Shown in pieces: positions 12,020 to 25,094 of a stretch of DNA of 64,000 nt. Source of the stretch: Parapristionchus giblindavisi. Its lineage: Eukaryota > Nematoda > Chromadorea > Rhabditida > Diplogasteridae. The stretch covers positions 62,001-126,000 of the forward strand of contig CALSFV010000363.1 in NCBI GenBank assembly GCA_943737045.1, written 5' to 3'. The notes below the pieces were generated by a model, which saw only the letters and a list, made by a program, of their open reading frames with translations, was not told where the DNA came from and searched no databases. Every line of letters starts with the position of its first letter. Position 1 is the stretch's first letter. The position numbers and the translations under genes are program-made.

Positions 12020-15000
12020 CACTTATCGACGTTTCTTTAGTTAAGGTAGTCTTAACCTTAGTTCCTGTGACACTATATTGATTTACCTAAAGATTTAAAG
12101 TAGTCTTAGCGTTAGTTCCCGTGATGCAATACTGATCTTTTTATTCATTCTATCGATTGAGTCACCATTCACACTTAGCGAAGTTTCTTTAGTTAAGGAA
12201 GTCTTAGTGTTAGTTCCTGTGACACTATATTGATCTACTTAAAGATTTAAAGTAGTCTTAGCGTTAGTTCCCGTGATACTATATTGATCTACTTATTCAT
12301 TCTATCGATTGAGTCACCATTCACACTTAGCGAAGTTTCTTTAGTTAAGGAAGTCTTAGTGTTAGTTCCTGTGACACTATACTGATCTACTTAAAGATGT
12401 AAAGTTGTCTTAGCGTTAGTTCCCGTGATACAATATTGATCTACTTATTCATTCTATCGATTGAGTTACCATTCACACTTATCGACGTTTCTTTAGTTAA
12501 GGTAGTCTTAGCGTTAGTTCCTGTGACACTATATTGACTTACCTAAAGATTTAAAGTAGTCTTAGCGTTAGTTCCCGTGATACTATATTGATCTACTTAT
12601 TCATTCTATCGATTGAGTCACCATTCACACTTAGCGAAGTTTCTTTAGTTAAGGTAGTCTTAACCTTAGTTCCTGTGACACTATATTGATTTACCTAAAG
12701 ATTTAAAGTAGTCTTAGCGTTAGTTCCCGTGATACAATATTGATCTACTTATTCATTCTATCGATTGAGGTACCATTCACACTTATCGACGTTTCTTTAG
12801 TTAAGGTAGTCTTAACCTTAGTTCCTGTGACACTATATTGATTTACCTAAAGATTTAAAGTAGTCTTAGCGTTAGTTCCCGTGATGCAATACTGATCTTT
12901 TTATTCATTCTATCGATTGAGTCACCATTCACACTTAGCGAAGTTTCTTTAGTTAAGGAAGTCTTAGTGTTAGTTCCTGTGACACTATATTGATCTACTT
13001 AAAGATTTAAAGTAGTCTTAGCGTTAGTTCCCGTGATACCATATTGATCTACTTATTCATTCTATCGATTGAGTCACCATTCACACTTAGCGAAGTTTCT
13101 TTAGTTAAGGAAGTCTTAGTGTTAGTTCCTGTGACACTATATTGATCTACTTAAAGATGTAAAGTTGTCTTAGCGTTAGTTCCCGTGATACAATATTGAT
13201 CTACTTATTCATTCTATCGATTGAGTTACCATTCACACTCATCGACGTTTCTTTAGTTAAGGAAGTCTTAGCGTTAGTTCCTGTGACACTATATTGATCT
13301 ACCTAAAGATTTAAAGTAGTCTTAGCGTTAGTTCCCGTGATACTATATTGATCTACTTATTCATTCTATCAATTCAGTTACCATTCATACTTAGCAAAGT
13401 TTCTTTAGTTAAGGTAGTCTTAGCGTTAGTTCCCGTGATACAATATTGATCTACTTATTCATTCTATCGATTGAGGTGCCATTCACACTTAGCGAAGTTT
13501 CTTTAGTTAAGGAAGTCTTAGTGTTAGTTCCTGTGACACTATATTGATCTACTTAAAGATTTAAAGTAGTCTTAGCGTTAGTCCCCGTGACACTATATTG
13601 ATCTACTTAAAGATTTAAGGTAGTCTTAGCGTTAGTCCCGTGATACTATATTGATCTACTTAAAGATTTAAGGTAGTCTTAGCGTTAGTTCCCGTGATAC
13701 TATATTGATCTACTTATTCATTCTATCGATTGATTTACCATTCACACTTAGCAAAGTTTCTTTAGTTAAGGTAGTCTTAGCGTTAGTCCCCGTGATACTA
13801 TATTGATCTACTTAAAGATTTAAGGTAGTCTTAGCGTTAGTTCCCGTGATACTATATTGAACTACTTAAAGATTTAAGGTTGTCTTAGCGTTAGTCCCGT
13901 GATACTATATTGATCTACTTAAAGATTTAAGGTAGTCTTAGCGTTAGTTCCCGTGACACAATATTGATCTACTTAAAGATTTAAGGTAGTCTTAGCGTTA
14001 GTCCCGTGATACTATATTGATCTACTTAAAGATTTAAGGTTGTCTTAGCGTTAGTTCCCGTGATACTATATTGATCTACTTAAAGATTTAAGGTTGTCTT
14101 AGCGTTAGTTCCCGTGATACTATATTGATCTACTTAACGGTTTAAGGTAGTCTTATCTTTAGTTCTCATGATACTATATTGTAGTTTATAATAATAACAA
14201 TAATAATAATAATATATTTATCGCATCTTGGAGAAGAGAGAAAAGAAGTACGAAAAGAGAACAATAAAAATGCATATTAAGACAAGAAGTTGCGACGATA
14301 TAGTTGCAATTACTGAATTACAACTTTTACATAATCACTAAATACATAAGGAGAGATCGATGATCAATAGCTCGATCTATATTGATCTACTTATTCATTA
14401 TATCGATTGAGTTACCATTCACCCCCATCGACGTTTCTTTAGTTAAGGTAGTCTTAGCGTTAGTCCCCGTGATACTATATTGATCTACTTAAAGATTTAA
14501 GGTAGTCTTAGCGTTAGTTCCCGTGATACTATATTGATCTACTTAAAGATTTAAGGTAGTCTTAGTGTTAGTTCCCGTGATACTATATTGATCTACTTAA
14601 CGATTTAAGGTAGTCTTATCGTTAGTTCTCATGATACTATATTGTAGTTTATAATAATAACAATAATAATAATATATTTATCGCATCTTGGAGAAGAGAG
14701 AAAAGAAGTACGAAAAGAGAACAATAAAAATGCATATTAAGACAAGAAGTTGCGACGATATAGTTGCAATTACTGAATTACAACTTTTACATAATCACTA
14801 AATACATAAGGAGAGATCGATGATCAATAGCTCGATCTATATTGATCTACTTATTCATTCTATCGATTGAGCTACCATTCACCCCCATCGACGTTTCTTT
14901 AGTTAAGGTAGTCTTAGCGTTAGTCCCCGTGATACTATATTGATCTACTTAAAGATTTAAGGTAGTCTTAGCGTTAGTTCCCGTGATACTATATTGAACT

Positions 15001-18000
15001 ACTTAAAGATTTAAGGTTGTCTTAGCGTTAGTCCCGTGATACTATATTGATCTACTTAAAGATTTAAGGTAGTCTTAGCGTTAGTTCCCGTGACACAATA
15101 TTGATCTACTTAAAGATTTAAGGCAGTCTTAGCGTTAGTCCCCGTGACACTATATTGATCTACTTAAAGATTTAAGGTAGTCTTAGCGTTAGTTCCCGTG
15201 ACACTATATTGATCTACTTAAAGATTTAAGGTAGTCTTAGCGTTAGTTCCCGTGACACTATATTGATCTACTTAAAGATTTAAGGTAGTCTTAGCGTTAG
15301 TCCCCGTGACACTATATTGATTTACTTAAAGATTTAAGGTAGTCTTAGCGTTAGTTCCCGTGACACAATATTGATCTACTTAAAGATTTAAGGTAGTCTT
15401 AGCGTTAGTTCCCGTGACACTATATTGATCTACTTAAAGATTTAAGGTAGTCTTAGCGTTAGTTCCCGTGACACTATATTGATCTACTTACTGTTTCTAT
15501 CGATTGATTTACCATTCACACTTAGCAAAGTTTCTTTAGTTAAGATAGTCTTAGCGTTAGTCCCCGTGATACAATATTGATCTACTTAAAGATTTAAGGT
15601 AGTCTTAGCGTTAGTTCCCGTGATACTATATTGAACTACTTAAAGATATAAGGTTGTCTTAGCGTTAGTCCAGTGATACTATATTGATCTACTTAAAGAT
15701 TTAAGGTAGTCTTAGCGTTAGTTCCCGTGATACTATATTGAACTACTTAAAGATTTAAGGTTGTCTTAGCGTTAGTCCCGTAATACTATATTGATCTACT
15801 TAAAGATTTAAGGTAGTCTTAGCGTTAGTTCCCGTGACACAATATTGATCTACTTAAAGATTTAAGGTAGTCTTAGCGTTAGTCCCGTGATACTATATTG
15901 ATCTACTTAAAGATTTAAGGTTGTCTTAGCGTTAGTTCCCGTGATACTATATTGATCTACTTAAAGATTTAAGGTTGTCTTAGCGTTAGTTCCCGTGATA
16001 CTATATTGATCTACTTAACGGTTTAAGGTAGTCTTATCTTTAGTTCTCATGATACTATATTGTAGTTTATAATAATAACAATAATAATAATAATATATTT
16101 ATCGCATCTTGGAGAAGAGAGAAAAGAAGTACGAAAAGAGAACAATAAAAATGCATATTAAGACAAGAAGTTGCGACGATATAGTTGCAATTACTGAATT
16201 ACAACTTTTACATAATCACTAAATACATAAGGAGAGATCGATGATCAATAGCTCGATCTATATTGATCTACTTATTCATTCTATCGATTGAGTTACCATT
16301 CACCCCCATCGACGTTTCTTTAGTTAAGGTAGTCTTAGCGTTAGTCCCCGTGATACTATATTGATCTACTTAAAGATTTAAGGTAGTCTTAGTGTTAATT
16401 CCCGTGATACTATATTGATCTACTTAACGATTTAAGGTAGTCTTATCGTTAGTTCTCATGATACTATATTGTAGTTTATAATAATAACAATAATAATAAT
16501 ATATTTATCGCATCTTGGAGAAGAGAGAAAAGAAGTACGAAAAGAGAACAATAAAAATGCATATTAAGACAAGAAGTTGCGACGATATAGTTGCAATTAC
16601 TGAATTACAACTTTTACATAATCACTAAATACATAAGGAGAGATCGATGATCAATAGCTCGATCTATATTGATCTACTTATTCATTCTATCGATTGAGCT
16701 ACCATTCACCCCCATCGACGTTTCTTTAGTTAAGGTAGTCTTAGCGTTAGTCCCCGTGATACTATATTGATCTACTTAAAGATTTAAGGTAGTCTTAGCG
16801 TTAGTTCCCGTGATACTATATTGAACTACTTAAAGATTTAAGGTTGTCTTAGCGTTAGTCCCGTGATACTATATTGATCTACTTAAAGATTTAAGGTAGT
16901 CTTAGCGTTAGTTCCCGTGACACAATATTGATCTACTTAAAGATTTAAGGCAGTCTTAGCGTTAGTCCCCGTGACACTATATTGATCTACTTAAAGATTT
17001 AAGGTAGTCTTAGCGTTAGTTCCCGTGACACTATATTGATCTACTTAAAGATTTAAGGTAGTCTTAGCGTTAGTTCCCGTGACACTATATTGATCTACTT
17101 AAAGATTTAAGGTAGTCTTAGCGTTAGTCCCCGTGACACTATATTGATTTACTTAAAGATTTAAGGTAGTCTTAGCGTTAGTTCCCGTGACACAATATTG
17201 ATCTACTTAAAGATTTAAGGTAGTCTTAGCGTTAGTTCCCGTGACACTATATTGATCTACTTAAAGATTTAAGGTAGTCATAGCGTTAGTTCCCGTGACA
17301 CTATTGATCTACTTACTGTTTCTATCGATTGATTTACCATTCACACTTAGCAAAGTTTCTTTAGTTAAGATAGTCATAGCGTTAGTCCCCGTGATACAAT
17401 ATTGATCTACTTAAAGATTTAAGGTAGTCTTAGCGTTAGTTCCCGTGATACTATATTGAACTACTTAAAGATATAAGGTTGTCTTAGCGTTAGTCCAGTG
17501 ATACTATATTGATCTACTTAAAGATTTAAGGTAGTCTTAGCGTTAGTTCCCGTGATACTATATTGAACTACTTAAAGATTTAAGGTTGTCTTAGCGTTAG
17601 TCCCGTAATACTATATTGATCTACTTAAAGATTTAAGGTAGTCTTAGCGTTAGTTCCCGTGACACAATATTGATCTACTTAAAGATTTAAGGTAGTCTTA
17701 GCGTTAGTCCCGTGATACTATATTGATCTACTTAAAGATTTAAGGTTGTCTTAGCGTTAGTTCCCGTGATACTATATTGATCTACTTAAAGATTTAAGGT
17801 TGTCTTAGCGTTAGTTCCCGTGATACTATATTGATCTACTTAACGGTTTAAGGTAGTCTTATCTTTAGTTCTCATGATACTATATTGTAGTTTATAATAA
17901 TAACAATAATAATAATAATATATTTATCGCATCTTGGAGAAGAGAGAAAAGAAGTACGAAAAGAGAACAATAAAAATGCATATTAAGACAAGAAGTTGCG

Positions 18001-21000
18001 ACGATATAGTTGCAATTACTGAATTACAACTTTTACATAATCACTAAATACATAAGGAGAGATCGATGATCAATAGCTCGATCTATATTGATCTACTTAT
18101 TCATTCTATCGATTGAGTTACCATTCACCCCCATCGACGTTTCTTTAGTTAAGGTAGTCTTAGCGTTAGTCCCCGTGATACTATATTGATCTACTTAAAG
18201 ATTTAAGGTAGTCTTAGTGTTAATTCCCGTGATACTATATTGATCTACTTAACGATTTAAGGTAGTCTTATCGTTAGTTCTCATGATACTATATTGTAGT
18301 TTATAATAATAACAATAATAATAATATATTTATCGCATCTTGGAGAAGAGAGAAAAGAAGTACGAAAAGAGAACAATAAAAATGCATATTAAGACAAGAA
18401 GTTGCGACGATATAGTTGCAATTAGTGAATTACAACTTTTACATAATCACTAAATACATAAGGAGAGATCGATGATCAATAGCTCGATCTATATTGATCT
18501 ACTTATTCATTCTATCGATTGAGTTACCATTCACCCCCATCGACGTTTCTTTAGTTAAGGTAGTCTTAGCGTTAGTCCCCGTGATACTATATTGATCTAC
18601 TTAAAGATTTAAGGTAGTCTTAGCGTTAGTTCCAGTGATACTATATTGAACTACTTAAAGATTTAAGGTTGTCTTAGCGTTAGTCCCGTGATACTATATT
18701 GATCTACTTAAAGATTTAAGGTAGTCTTAGTGTTAGGTCCCGTGACATTATATTGATCTACTTAAAGATTTAAGGTAGTCTTATCGTTAGTTCCCGTGAT
18801 ACTATATTGATCTACTTAAAGATTTAAGGTTGTCTTAGCGTTAGTTCTCATGATACTATATTGTAGTTTATAATAATAACAATAATAATAATATATTTAT
18901 CGCATCTTGGAGAAGAGAGAAAAGAAGTAAGAAAAGAGAACAATAAAAATGCATATTAAGACAAGAAGTTGCGACGATATAGTTGCAATTACTGAATTGC
19001 AACTTTTACATAATCACTAAATACATAAGGAGAGATCGATGATCAATAGCTCGATCTATATTGATCTACTTATTCATTCTATCGATTGAGTTACCATTCA
19101 TCCCCATCGACGTTTCTTTAGTTAAGGTAGTCTTAGCGTTAGTCCCCGTGATACTATATTGATCTACTTAAAGATTTAAGGTAGTCTTAGCGTTAGTTCC
19201 AGTGATACTATGTTGAACTACTTAAAGATTTAAGGTTGTCTTAGCGTTAGTTCCCGTGACACTATATTGATCTACTTAAAGATTTAAGGTAGTCTTAGCG
19301 TTAGTCCCCGTGACACTATATTGATTTACTTAAAGATTTAAGGTAGTCTTAGCGTTAGTTCCCGTGACACAATATTGATCTACTTAAAGATTTAAGGTAG
19401 TCTTAGCGTTAGTTCCCGTGACACTATATTGATCTACTTAAAGATTTAAGGTAGTCTTAGCGTTAGTTCCCGTGACACTATTGATCTACTTACTGTTTCT
19501 ATCGATTGATTTACCATTCACACTTAGCAAAGTTTCTTTAGTTTAGGTAGTCTTAGCGTTAGTCCCCGTGATACAATATTGATCTACTTAAAGATTTAAG
19601 GTAGTCTTAGCGTTAGTTCCCGTGATACTATATTGAACTACTTAAAGATATAAGGTTGTCTTAGCGTTAGTCCAGTGATACTATATTGATCTACTTAAAG
19701 ATTTAAGGTAGTCTTAGCGTTAGTTCCCGTGATACTATATTGAACTACTTAAAGATTTAAGGTTGTCTTAGCGTTAGTCCCGTAATACTATATTGATCTA
19801 CTTAAAGATTTAAGGTAGTCTTAGCGTTAGTTCCCGTGACACAATATTGATCTACTTAAAGATTTAAGGTAGTCTTAGCGTTAGTCCCGTGATACTATAT
19901 TGATCTACTTAAAGATTTAAGGTTGTCTTAGCGTTAGTTCCCGTGATACTATATTGATCTACTTAAAGATTTAAGGTTGTCTTAGCGTTAGTTCCCGTGA
20001 TACTATATTGATCTACTTAACGGTTTAAGGTAGTCTTATCTTTAGTTCTCATGATACTATATTGTAGTTTATAATAATAACAATAATAATAATAATATAT
20101 TTATCGCATCTTGGAGAAGAGAGAAAAGAAGTACGAAAAGAGAACAATAAAAATGCATATTAAGACAAGAAGTTGCGACGATATAGTTGCAATTACTGAA
20201 TTACAACTTTTACATAATCACTAAATACATAAGGAGAGATCGATGATCAATAGCTCGATCTATATTGATCTACTTATTCATTCTATCGATTGAGTTACCA
20301 TTCACCCCCATCGACGTTTCTTTAGTTAAGGTAGTCTTAGCGTTAGTCCCCGTGATACTATATTGATCTACTTAAAGATTTAAGGTAGTCTTAGTGTTAA
20401 TTCCCGTGATACTATATTGATCTACTTAACGATTTAAGGTAGTCTTATCGTTAGTTCTCATGATACTATATTGTAGTTTATAATAATAACAATAATAATA
20501 ATATATTTATCGCATCTTGGAGAAGAGAGAAAAGAAGTACGAAAAGAGAACAATAAAAATGCATATTAAGACAAGAAGTTGCGACGATATAGTTGCAATT
20601 ACTGAATTACAACTTTTACATAATCACTAAATACATAAGGAGAGATCGATGATCAATAGCTCGATCTATATTGATCTACTTATTCATTCTATCGATTGAG
20701 TTACCATTCACCCCCATCGACGTTTCTTTAGTTAAGGTAGTCTTAGCGTTAGTCCCAGTGATACTATATTGATCTACTTAAAGATTTAAGGTAGTCTTAG
20801 CGTTAGTTCCAGTGATACTATATTGAACTACTTAAAGATTTAAGGTTGTCTTAGCGTTAGTCCCGTGATACTATATTGATCTACTTAAAGATTTAAGGTA
20901 GTCTTAGTGTTAGGTCCCGTGACATTATATTGATCTACTTAAAGATTTAAGGTAGTCTTATCGTTAGTTCCCGTGATACTATATTGATCTACTTAAAGAT

Positions 21001-22009
21001 TTAAGGTTGTCTTAGCGTTAGTTCTCATGATACTATATTGTAGTTTATAATAATAACAATAATAATAATATATTTATCGCATCTTGGAGAAGAGAGAAAA
21101 GAAGTAAGAAAAGAGAACAATAAAAATGCATATTAAGACAAGAAGTTGCGACGATATAGTTGCAATTACTGAATTGCAACTTTTACATAATCACTAAATA
21201 CATAAGGAGAGATCGATGATCAATAGCTCGATCTATATTGATCTACATATTCATTCTATCGATTGAGTTACCATTCATCCCCATCGACGTTTCTTTAGTT
21301 AAGGTAGTCTTAGCGTTAGTCCCCGTGATACTATATTGATCTACTTAAAGATTTAAGGTAGTCTTAGCGTTAGTTCCAGTGATACTATGTTGAACTACTT
21401 AAAGATTTAAGGTTGTCTTAGCGTTAGTCCCGTGATACTATATTGATCTACTTTAAGATTTAAGGTAGTCTTAGCGTTAGTTCCCGTGACACTATATTGA
21501 TCTACTTAAAGATTTAAGGTAGTCTTAGTGTTAGGTCCCGTGACACTATATTGATCTACTTAAAGATTTAAGGTAGTCTTATCGTTAGTTCCCGTGATAC
21601 TATATTGATCTACTTAACGATTTAAGGTAGTCTTATCGTTAGTTCTCATGATACTATATTGTAGTTTATAATAATAACAATAATAATAATATATTTATCG
21701 CATCTTGGAGAAGAGAGAAAAGAAGTAAGAAAAGAGAACAATAAAAATGCATATTAAGACAAGAAGTTGCGCGATATAGTTGCAATTACTGAATTGCAAC
21801 TTTTACATAATCACTAAATACATAAGGAGAGATCGATGATCAATAGCTCGATCTATATTGATCTACTTATTCATTCTATCGATTGAGTTACCATTCATCC
21901 CCATCGACGTTTCTTTAGTTAAGGTAGTCTTAGCGTTAGTTCCTATGATACCGTATTGATCTACTTAACATCTTCCGCAGCGCTAAACAATTACGATTAG
22001 CAAAAAATT

Positions 22010-22076
22010 ATAGGGGGGGGGGGGTTCGGGGGGTTTCCCCCCGATAGTCGCGCCGAGCTTGCGAGGCGCGGCTAGT
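22010..22076. other. G-tract and GC-rich hairpins at satellite edge
   Basis: A run of about 13 G (22013-22025) is followed by two hairpins: 'cggggggtttccccccg' and 'cgcgccgagcttgcgaggcgcg'. It stands out against AT-rich surroundings and lies about 40 bp beyond the last satellite monomer. It could form a G-quadruplex or stable stem, but no function is shown. Confidence 0.6.
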
Positions 22077-22082
22077 TAAAAT

Positions 22083-22306
22083 TATAATATAATACTATAT
22101 AACATTTTTAGTATTTTAATAAATCAATCTATGTACCTATTCTTATACAGAAAACAAACATATTGATCAAAATCGATATGAAGATAGTCCAGTTTCACTC
22201 ATTTCTTACAGTTATGAAAAAATGCCATCTTTGTTAATCGTCAATGAGAAATCTGTGCAAGGGGCTAATCTTAGGAATGCAAATTTTTTTAAATTATATT
22301 CAAAAA
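22083..22306 (+). repeat. Interspersed repeat, inverted partner of 1630-1862
   Basis: It contains 'aaaaaatgccatctttgtta' and is the reverse complement of the copy upstream of the satellite. Class unknown. Confidence 0.75.
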
Positions 22307-22411
22307 TCTACTTTTAAAACTTGTATAGGGAGAGTTTGAATACACAAAGAAAAAATAGCAAAAATGTTTAGTTACCTTTCCTACGACTTACCAACTTCTT
22401 ATCCCTCACTG

Positions 22412-22487
22412 GGGATCGAACTTTCGAGCCGACCAACGGTTCGGATTTGTTAGCCGACCTCTTATCCACTAGACCATGGGTCCCTAT
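22412..22487 (-). other. tRNA-like segment in left outer arm
   Basis: The minus strand has an A-box-like 'tggtctagtgg' and a B-box-like 'agttcgatcccc'. Its mirror copy is at 27645-27731 on the plus strand. There is an extra segment between the boxes and no credible cloverleaf. Confidence 0.5.
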
Positions 22488-23042
22488 TATTTGAAACGTC
22501 AAAGGGTCTGCATATACTTACCGGAACCATCTACATATGTACCGATGAATGGCTCCGCCCATTTCAGATAGACCCTACGTATATACCGAGTTTGACTCCG
22601 CCTATTTAACTTCGCGGGGTTGGACACCAGATACCAATATAAGCACACCCCAAAATCTTTATCAATTCTAGAAAGAAGACTGCCAGATGACGCATCTTCG
22701 GAGAAACTCCTGCGACTTCCGTTCTCCTGAAGACGATCCACGAAGATAGCGACAACCTCATCATCAACGACATCATCGACTTCGAAGAGGAGAAGATGAA
22801 TCGACCTGTTGTTGAATATAATGTTATAATGGATTCAATGATTCTTCCATTCCACTAAGACCACTAAGTACCTTAGAGAGTACTAGACCATTCATGATTG
22901 ATAGACGTCATCGTTGAAGCCCAGAAGAACCACGGTGTCTGGCTCTGAAATGGATTAAAATGAAGTTAACGAATGTCCAAACTACTATGAAACTCTCCTC
23001 ATGAGGATAATGGTTGATGAGGTCGATGATGATCTTCTTAAG

Positions 23043-25090
23043 AGGAAGTTTGAGCAGGACGATACGATCTATAAAATGATTAAGAGATTAGAATATATTA
23101 AATATTTAGACGTTTGCCAATGTTTTCATCACTTTGTAATCTTGATCTCTGTCGATGGAGAGGATTGAAGGGTAAAAGGAGGTTAGCAAAAGTTTCTGTC
23201 TCATTCGTTCAGAAGTGTCATATTCAGTTTAATGCAGTGTTTAAAAGTAATGTAAAGAAAATATACGACGCTCCACTCATTACACACACTCTCACATCCC
23301 CCTTCGCAAGATAGGTTACTGCTCTAAAGAGCCACGTCAGGTGTGCATAGGATATTTTGTCCCAAGTTGAAAAGAGTGAGCGAGAGGGGTTACTGTAGTA
23401 TTGATCGATGATTTCGGTAGCTTCGTACAGTAACCATACAGTGACGCTTAGGGGTTATCCACATGGGATCCAACGCTGCGTATATCAACAGGACAGCGCA
23501 ATGCTACACGGAGGCAAATGTAACGAAACATAATGAAAGGTTTACCTTTGACAAGGTTGGGAAGAATGACGTCCACTATCATCACAGTCCGCCTTGTACA
23601 ACAGTGACGTCGTCCTTTGATTCCTTCCAAACATTCGTTGATACCTCCGCTTGCTCTGAAAATGACTTGAATGATTTCGCGATAGAGATGAGAGACACCG
23701 TAGCCGGGGATAAGTTCAAAGATCAACATAGAAAAGGCAAATCGGGGAAACGAGAGGAAAGAAAACGTCCGAAAGCTGCAAATGAAACAAACAAGAACAG
23801 GAATAGGTAACGATTGATCATATGCAAATCGGAATAGAATTGATGAATGGCTAGACAACAAAAGTACAATGTATGCAAATATGAAAGAGAGAACAAAGAT
23901 TGATTGGGAGAGACATGGAGAGATAGAAGGATATAGAGGTAGAGGGATAGAGACATAAATGAATAGAGAGCAGAGAAACATGTGCTGTCAATGAAATTGG
24001 CGGGAAGAATGGAGGGAGAACAGCGATTCATAAACAATATGGATAGTAGGTCATGTTCACGTGCTGTCTTTCCTTCCTTGTACTCTCTCAATTATCCATA
24101 CTCTCTCACTCTGTCTCTATATCTGTCTGTACTCTCTTCTGTCTGGACACTCTCCTTTCTGATCAAACAATCATCACATAACAATAGGATGATCCTTTGA
24201 TCGGAGTGATCTACCGTCGATATTGTTTATCTATCATTGGTTCCTTCCTCTCTCTGTCATTCCCTCCAGATTCAAAAGAGACACGTGTAGTAATTCGTAT
24301 TATTTTGATCAATATTGGTTCATGGTTAAGTATTTCTTTCTGTATCCCTGTATCCCTCAACCTCCCTATCCTTCTCTCTCCATGTCTCTCCCAATCAATC
24401 TTCGTTCTCCCTTTTATATTTGCAAACAATTTTGTTGTCTAGCCATTCATCTATTGTAGTCGATTTCCATATGATCCATCATTATCTGTTGGCCACGTGT
24501 TCTTATTCTTGTTAGTTTCATTTGCAGCTTTCGGTGGTTTTCTTCCTCTCGTTTCCCCGATTTGCCTTTCCCAAGTTGATCTTTGAACTTTCTCTAAATC
24601 ATTCAAGTCATTTTCAGAGCAAGCGGTGGTATCGGCGAATATCCGTCAACAATCAAAGATGACGTCACTGTGGTACAAGGCTGACTGTGATGATAGTGGA
24701 CGTCATTCTTCTCAATTTGTCAAAGGTACGAACCTTACATCTAGTCTTCTTTATGCATAGTTACATTTGCCTCCGTGTAGCATTGCTCTGACGTACGCAG
24801 TGTTGAATCCCATGTTTTTTTGCGTAGGGGATGCGAGAGTGTGTGTAATGAGTGGAGAGTCGTATCTTTTCTTTACATTACTTTACAACACTGCATTAAA
24901 TTGAATATGCACTTCTGAAAGAATGGAACAAAAACTTTTGCTAACCTCCTTTTACCCTTCAATCCTCCCCATCGACAGAGATCAAAGATTACAAAGTGAT
25001 GAAAACATTGGCAAACGTCTAATCATTGAATATATTCTAATCTCTTATTCATTTTATAGATCGTCTCGTCCTGTTCAATCAACTTCCTCT
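23043..25090. repeat. Palindrome A of the composite element
   Basis: Mirrored pairs include 23110-23190 with 24945-25025, 23463-23810 with about 24530-24820, and 23870-23950 with 24340-24430. The 115-codon plus-strand frame at 23463-23810 and the 177-codon minus-strand frame at 23448-23981 overlap each other and are broken in the mirror copy. Neither matches a family I recognise, so they are not called genes. Confidence 0.75.
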
Positions 25091-25094
25091 TAAG

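Larger units (their letters stand above)
8215..21853. repeat. AT-rich spacer modules (14 copies) inside the satellite
   Basis: A ~195-bp module starting 'tgtagtttataataataac' and ending 'gatcaatagctcgatc' occurs at 8215-8412, 9348-9542, 11128-11325, 14180-14376, 14643-14836, 16061-16258, 16470-16664, 17886-18083, 18295-18489, 18862-19055, 20063-20260, 20472-20665, 21039-21233 and 21660-21853. It shares no similarity with the 54-bp monomer. It has a variable (AAT)n stretch near its start and an inverted pair GATCGA/TCGATC at its end. Spacing of equivalent copies (14643 to 16470, 16061 to 17886, 18295 to 20472, 18862 to 21039) shows higher-order periods of about 1.82 and 2.18 kb. No ORF or terminal repeats, so its origin is unknown. 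Confidence 0.9.
3439..21968. repeat. Complex satellite array with higher-order repeats
   Basis: The basic unit is about 54 bp, with landmarks 'cttaaagatttaaggtagt', 'cttagcgttagttcccgtg' and 'acactatattgatcta'. In the left part (about 3.4-13.5 kb) two diverged monomers plus a 44-bp linker ('ttattcattctatcgattg') form a composite unit whose landmarks recur every 152 bp (3594, 3746, 3898). In the right part plain 54-bp monomers run in series. Above this are blocks of about 1.6-2.7 kb defined by an embedded MITE (left) or an AT-rich spacer (right). Neighbouring higher-order copies differ at few sites, which suggests recent amplification or unequal exchange. ORFs over 60 codons are almost absent. 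There is no TTAGGC nematode telomere repeat. A centromeric, subtelomeric or plain heterochromatic role cannot be decided from sequence. Confidence 0.95.

Noticed and set aside
3439..21968. CRISPR array or telomeric repeat
   Set aside because: Units are long, contiguous and diverged without unique spacers, and there is no cas gene. The TTAG-rich monomer is not TTAGGC.
23448..23981. 177-codon minus-strand ORF as a host gene
   Set aside because: It overlaps a plus-strand frame, is mirrored and broken in the other half of the palindrome, and is low-complexity hydrophobic sequence.
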